Assembly: GCA_014378715.1 (NCBI GenBank)
Contig: JACMNE010000002.1
Coordinates: forward strand, 1-33,621
Source of the DNA: Microbacteriaceae bacterium
Lineage (GTDB): Bacteria; Actinomycetota; Actinomycetes; Actinomycetales; Microbacteriaceae
Length of the DNA stretch: 33,621 bases
Reading direction: 5' to 3'
Under the pieces are notes generated by a model. That model did no database searches and was not told the origin of the DNA. It saw only the letters and a list, made by a program, of their open reading frames with translations. Every line of letters begins with the position of its first letter. Position 1 is the stretch's first letter. Both the position numbers and the translations under genes were made by a program. Shown here piece by piece: positions 33,458 to 33,621 of this stretch.

Positions 33458-33621
33458 CGTCCCGACCATCATTCAGGAGTCGGCCGTCATTCCGCGACAT
33501 CCGCTCGTTCATTATTCAGGAGCGGATGTCGCGGGCCGCGGGCACCGGCCCGAAACCCTGGGGCGCCGTGTGGTGAGCGCCGCCGGGAACACTGAATCTG
33601 CGGAATGATGACAGTCAGCGA
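33458..33621. other. window-end intergenic region
   Basis: No gene is visible after the second CNNM stop to the window edge. The stretch contains the hairpin of the iterated word, the direct and inverted repeats described there, and a small CGGGC-ACCG-GCCCG stem at 33539-33552. It looks like a compact repeat element or a terminator region. Confidence 0.6.
33492..33534. repeat. inverted pair of the iterated 13-mer forming a 15-bp-arm hairpin
   Basis: CCGCGACATCCGCTC (33492-33506) and GAGCGGATGTCGCGG (33520-33534) are exact reverse complements with 13 bases between. Each arm contains the full 13-base word. The hairpin lies 34 bases after the stop of the second CNNM gene and is a candidate transcription end, although no T-run follows it. 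Around it are a 13-base direct repeat of CATNATTCAGGAG (33467-33479, 33510-33522) and a 9-bp inverted repeat, TCATTCCGC (33487-33495) with GCGGAATGA (33600-33608). Confidence 0.85.

Overview
The window is a high-GC chromosomal segment that reads like an actinobacterium, most probably of the family Microbacteriaceae. The grounds are dense GC-rich coding with frequent GTG starts, the order leuC-leuD-murA-plsC-gpsA-ddl on one strand, a DUF3515 lipoprotein beside thiL, and above all a set of coenzyme F420 genes next to a BtuCDF-like ABC transporter of the family annotated as a putative F420-0 importer. I see no rRNA, tRNA, phage, insertion sequence or CRISPR array.

Layout. 1-424 is an untranslated leader region without a recognisable gene. 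425-4361 (+) is a tightly overlapping block: substrate-binding lipoprotein, permease, ATPase and cofD. 4362-4829 is a repeat-rich gap between convergent genes. 10185-4830 (-) is a moxR, DUF58, transglutaminase (tgpA-like) operon whose last gene, coupled by a 4-nt overlap, is cofC. 10338-11183 (+) is a rhodanese-like protein without a usable catalytic cysteine. 18733-11147 (-) is a run of acyl-CoA dehydrogenase, corA, recG, coaD, an F420-dependent G6PDH-family oxidoreductase and cofE. 18822-19391 (+) is rsmD, then thiL (-) and a DUF3515 lipoprotein (+). 27383-20956 (-) is leuC-leuD-murA-plsC-gpsA-ddl. 28614-27604 (-) is terC behind a yybP-ykoY (Mn2+) riboswitch. 30866-28803 (-) is an S9 peptidase. 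31087-33457 (+) is a pair of CNNM/CBS transporter-like proteins.

How the genes work together. CofC, CofD and CofE cover activation of the three-carbon acid, its transfer to Fo and the glutamylation of F420-0; the LLM oxidoreductase is a likely F420 user. The three-gene ABC importer fused to cofD suggests uptake of an F420 precursor or F420-0. No Fo synthase and no FbiB-type reductase domain is present here. The leu/mur/ddl/gpsA/plsC block supplies leucine, peptidoglycan precursors and phospholipid.

The most unusual feature is a dispersed 13-base word, AGCGGATGTCGCG, present at least twelve times exactly (about seventeen counting the 11-base core) in both orientations, mostly inside genes. 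It is translated in five different ways (RHPL, ATSA, ADVA, RMSR, DIRS), so the conservation is in the DNA and not in the protein. Two copies face each other as a perfect 15-bp-arm hairpin after the last gene.
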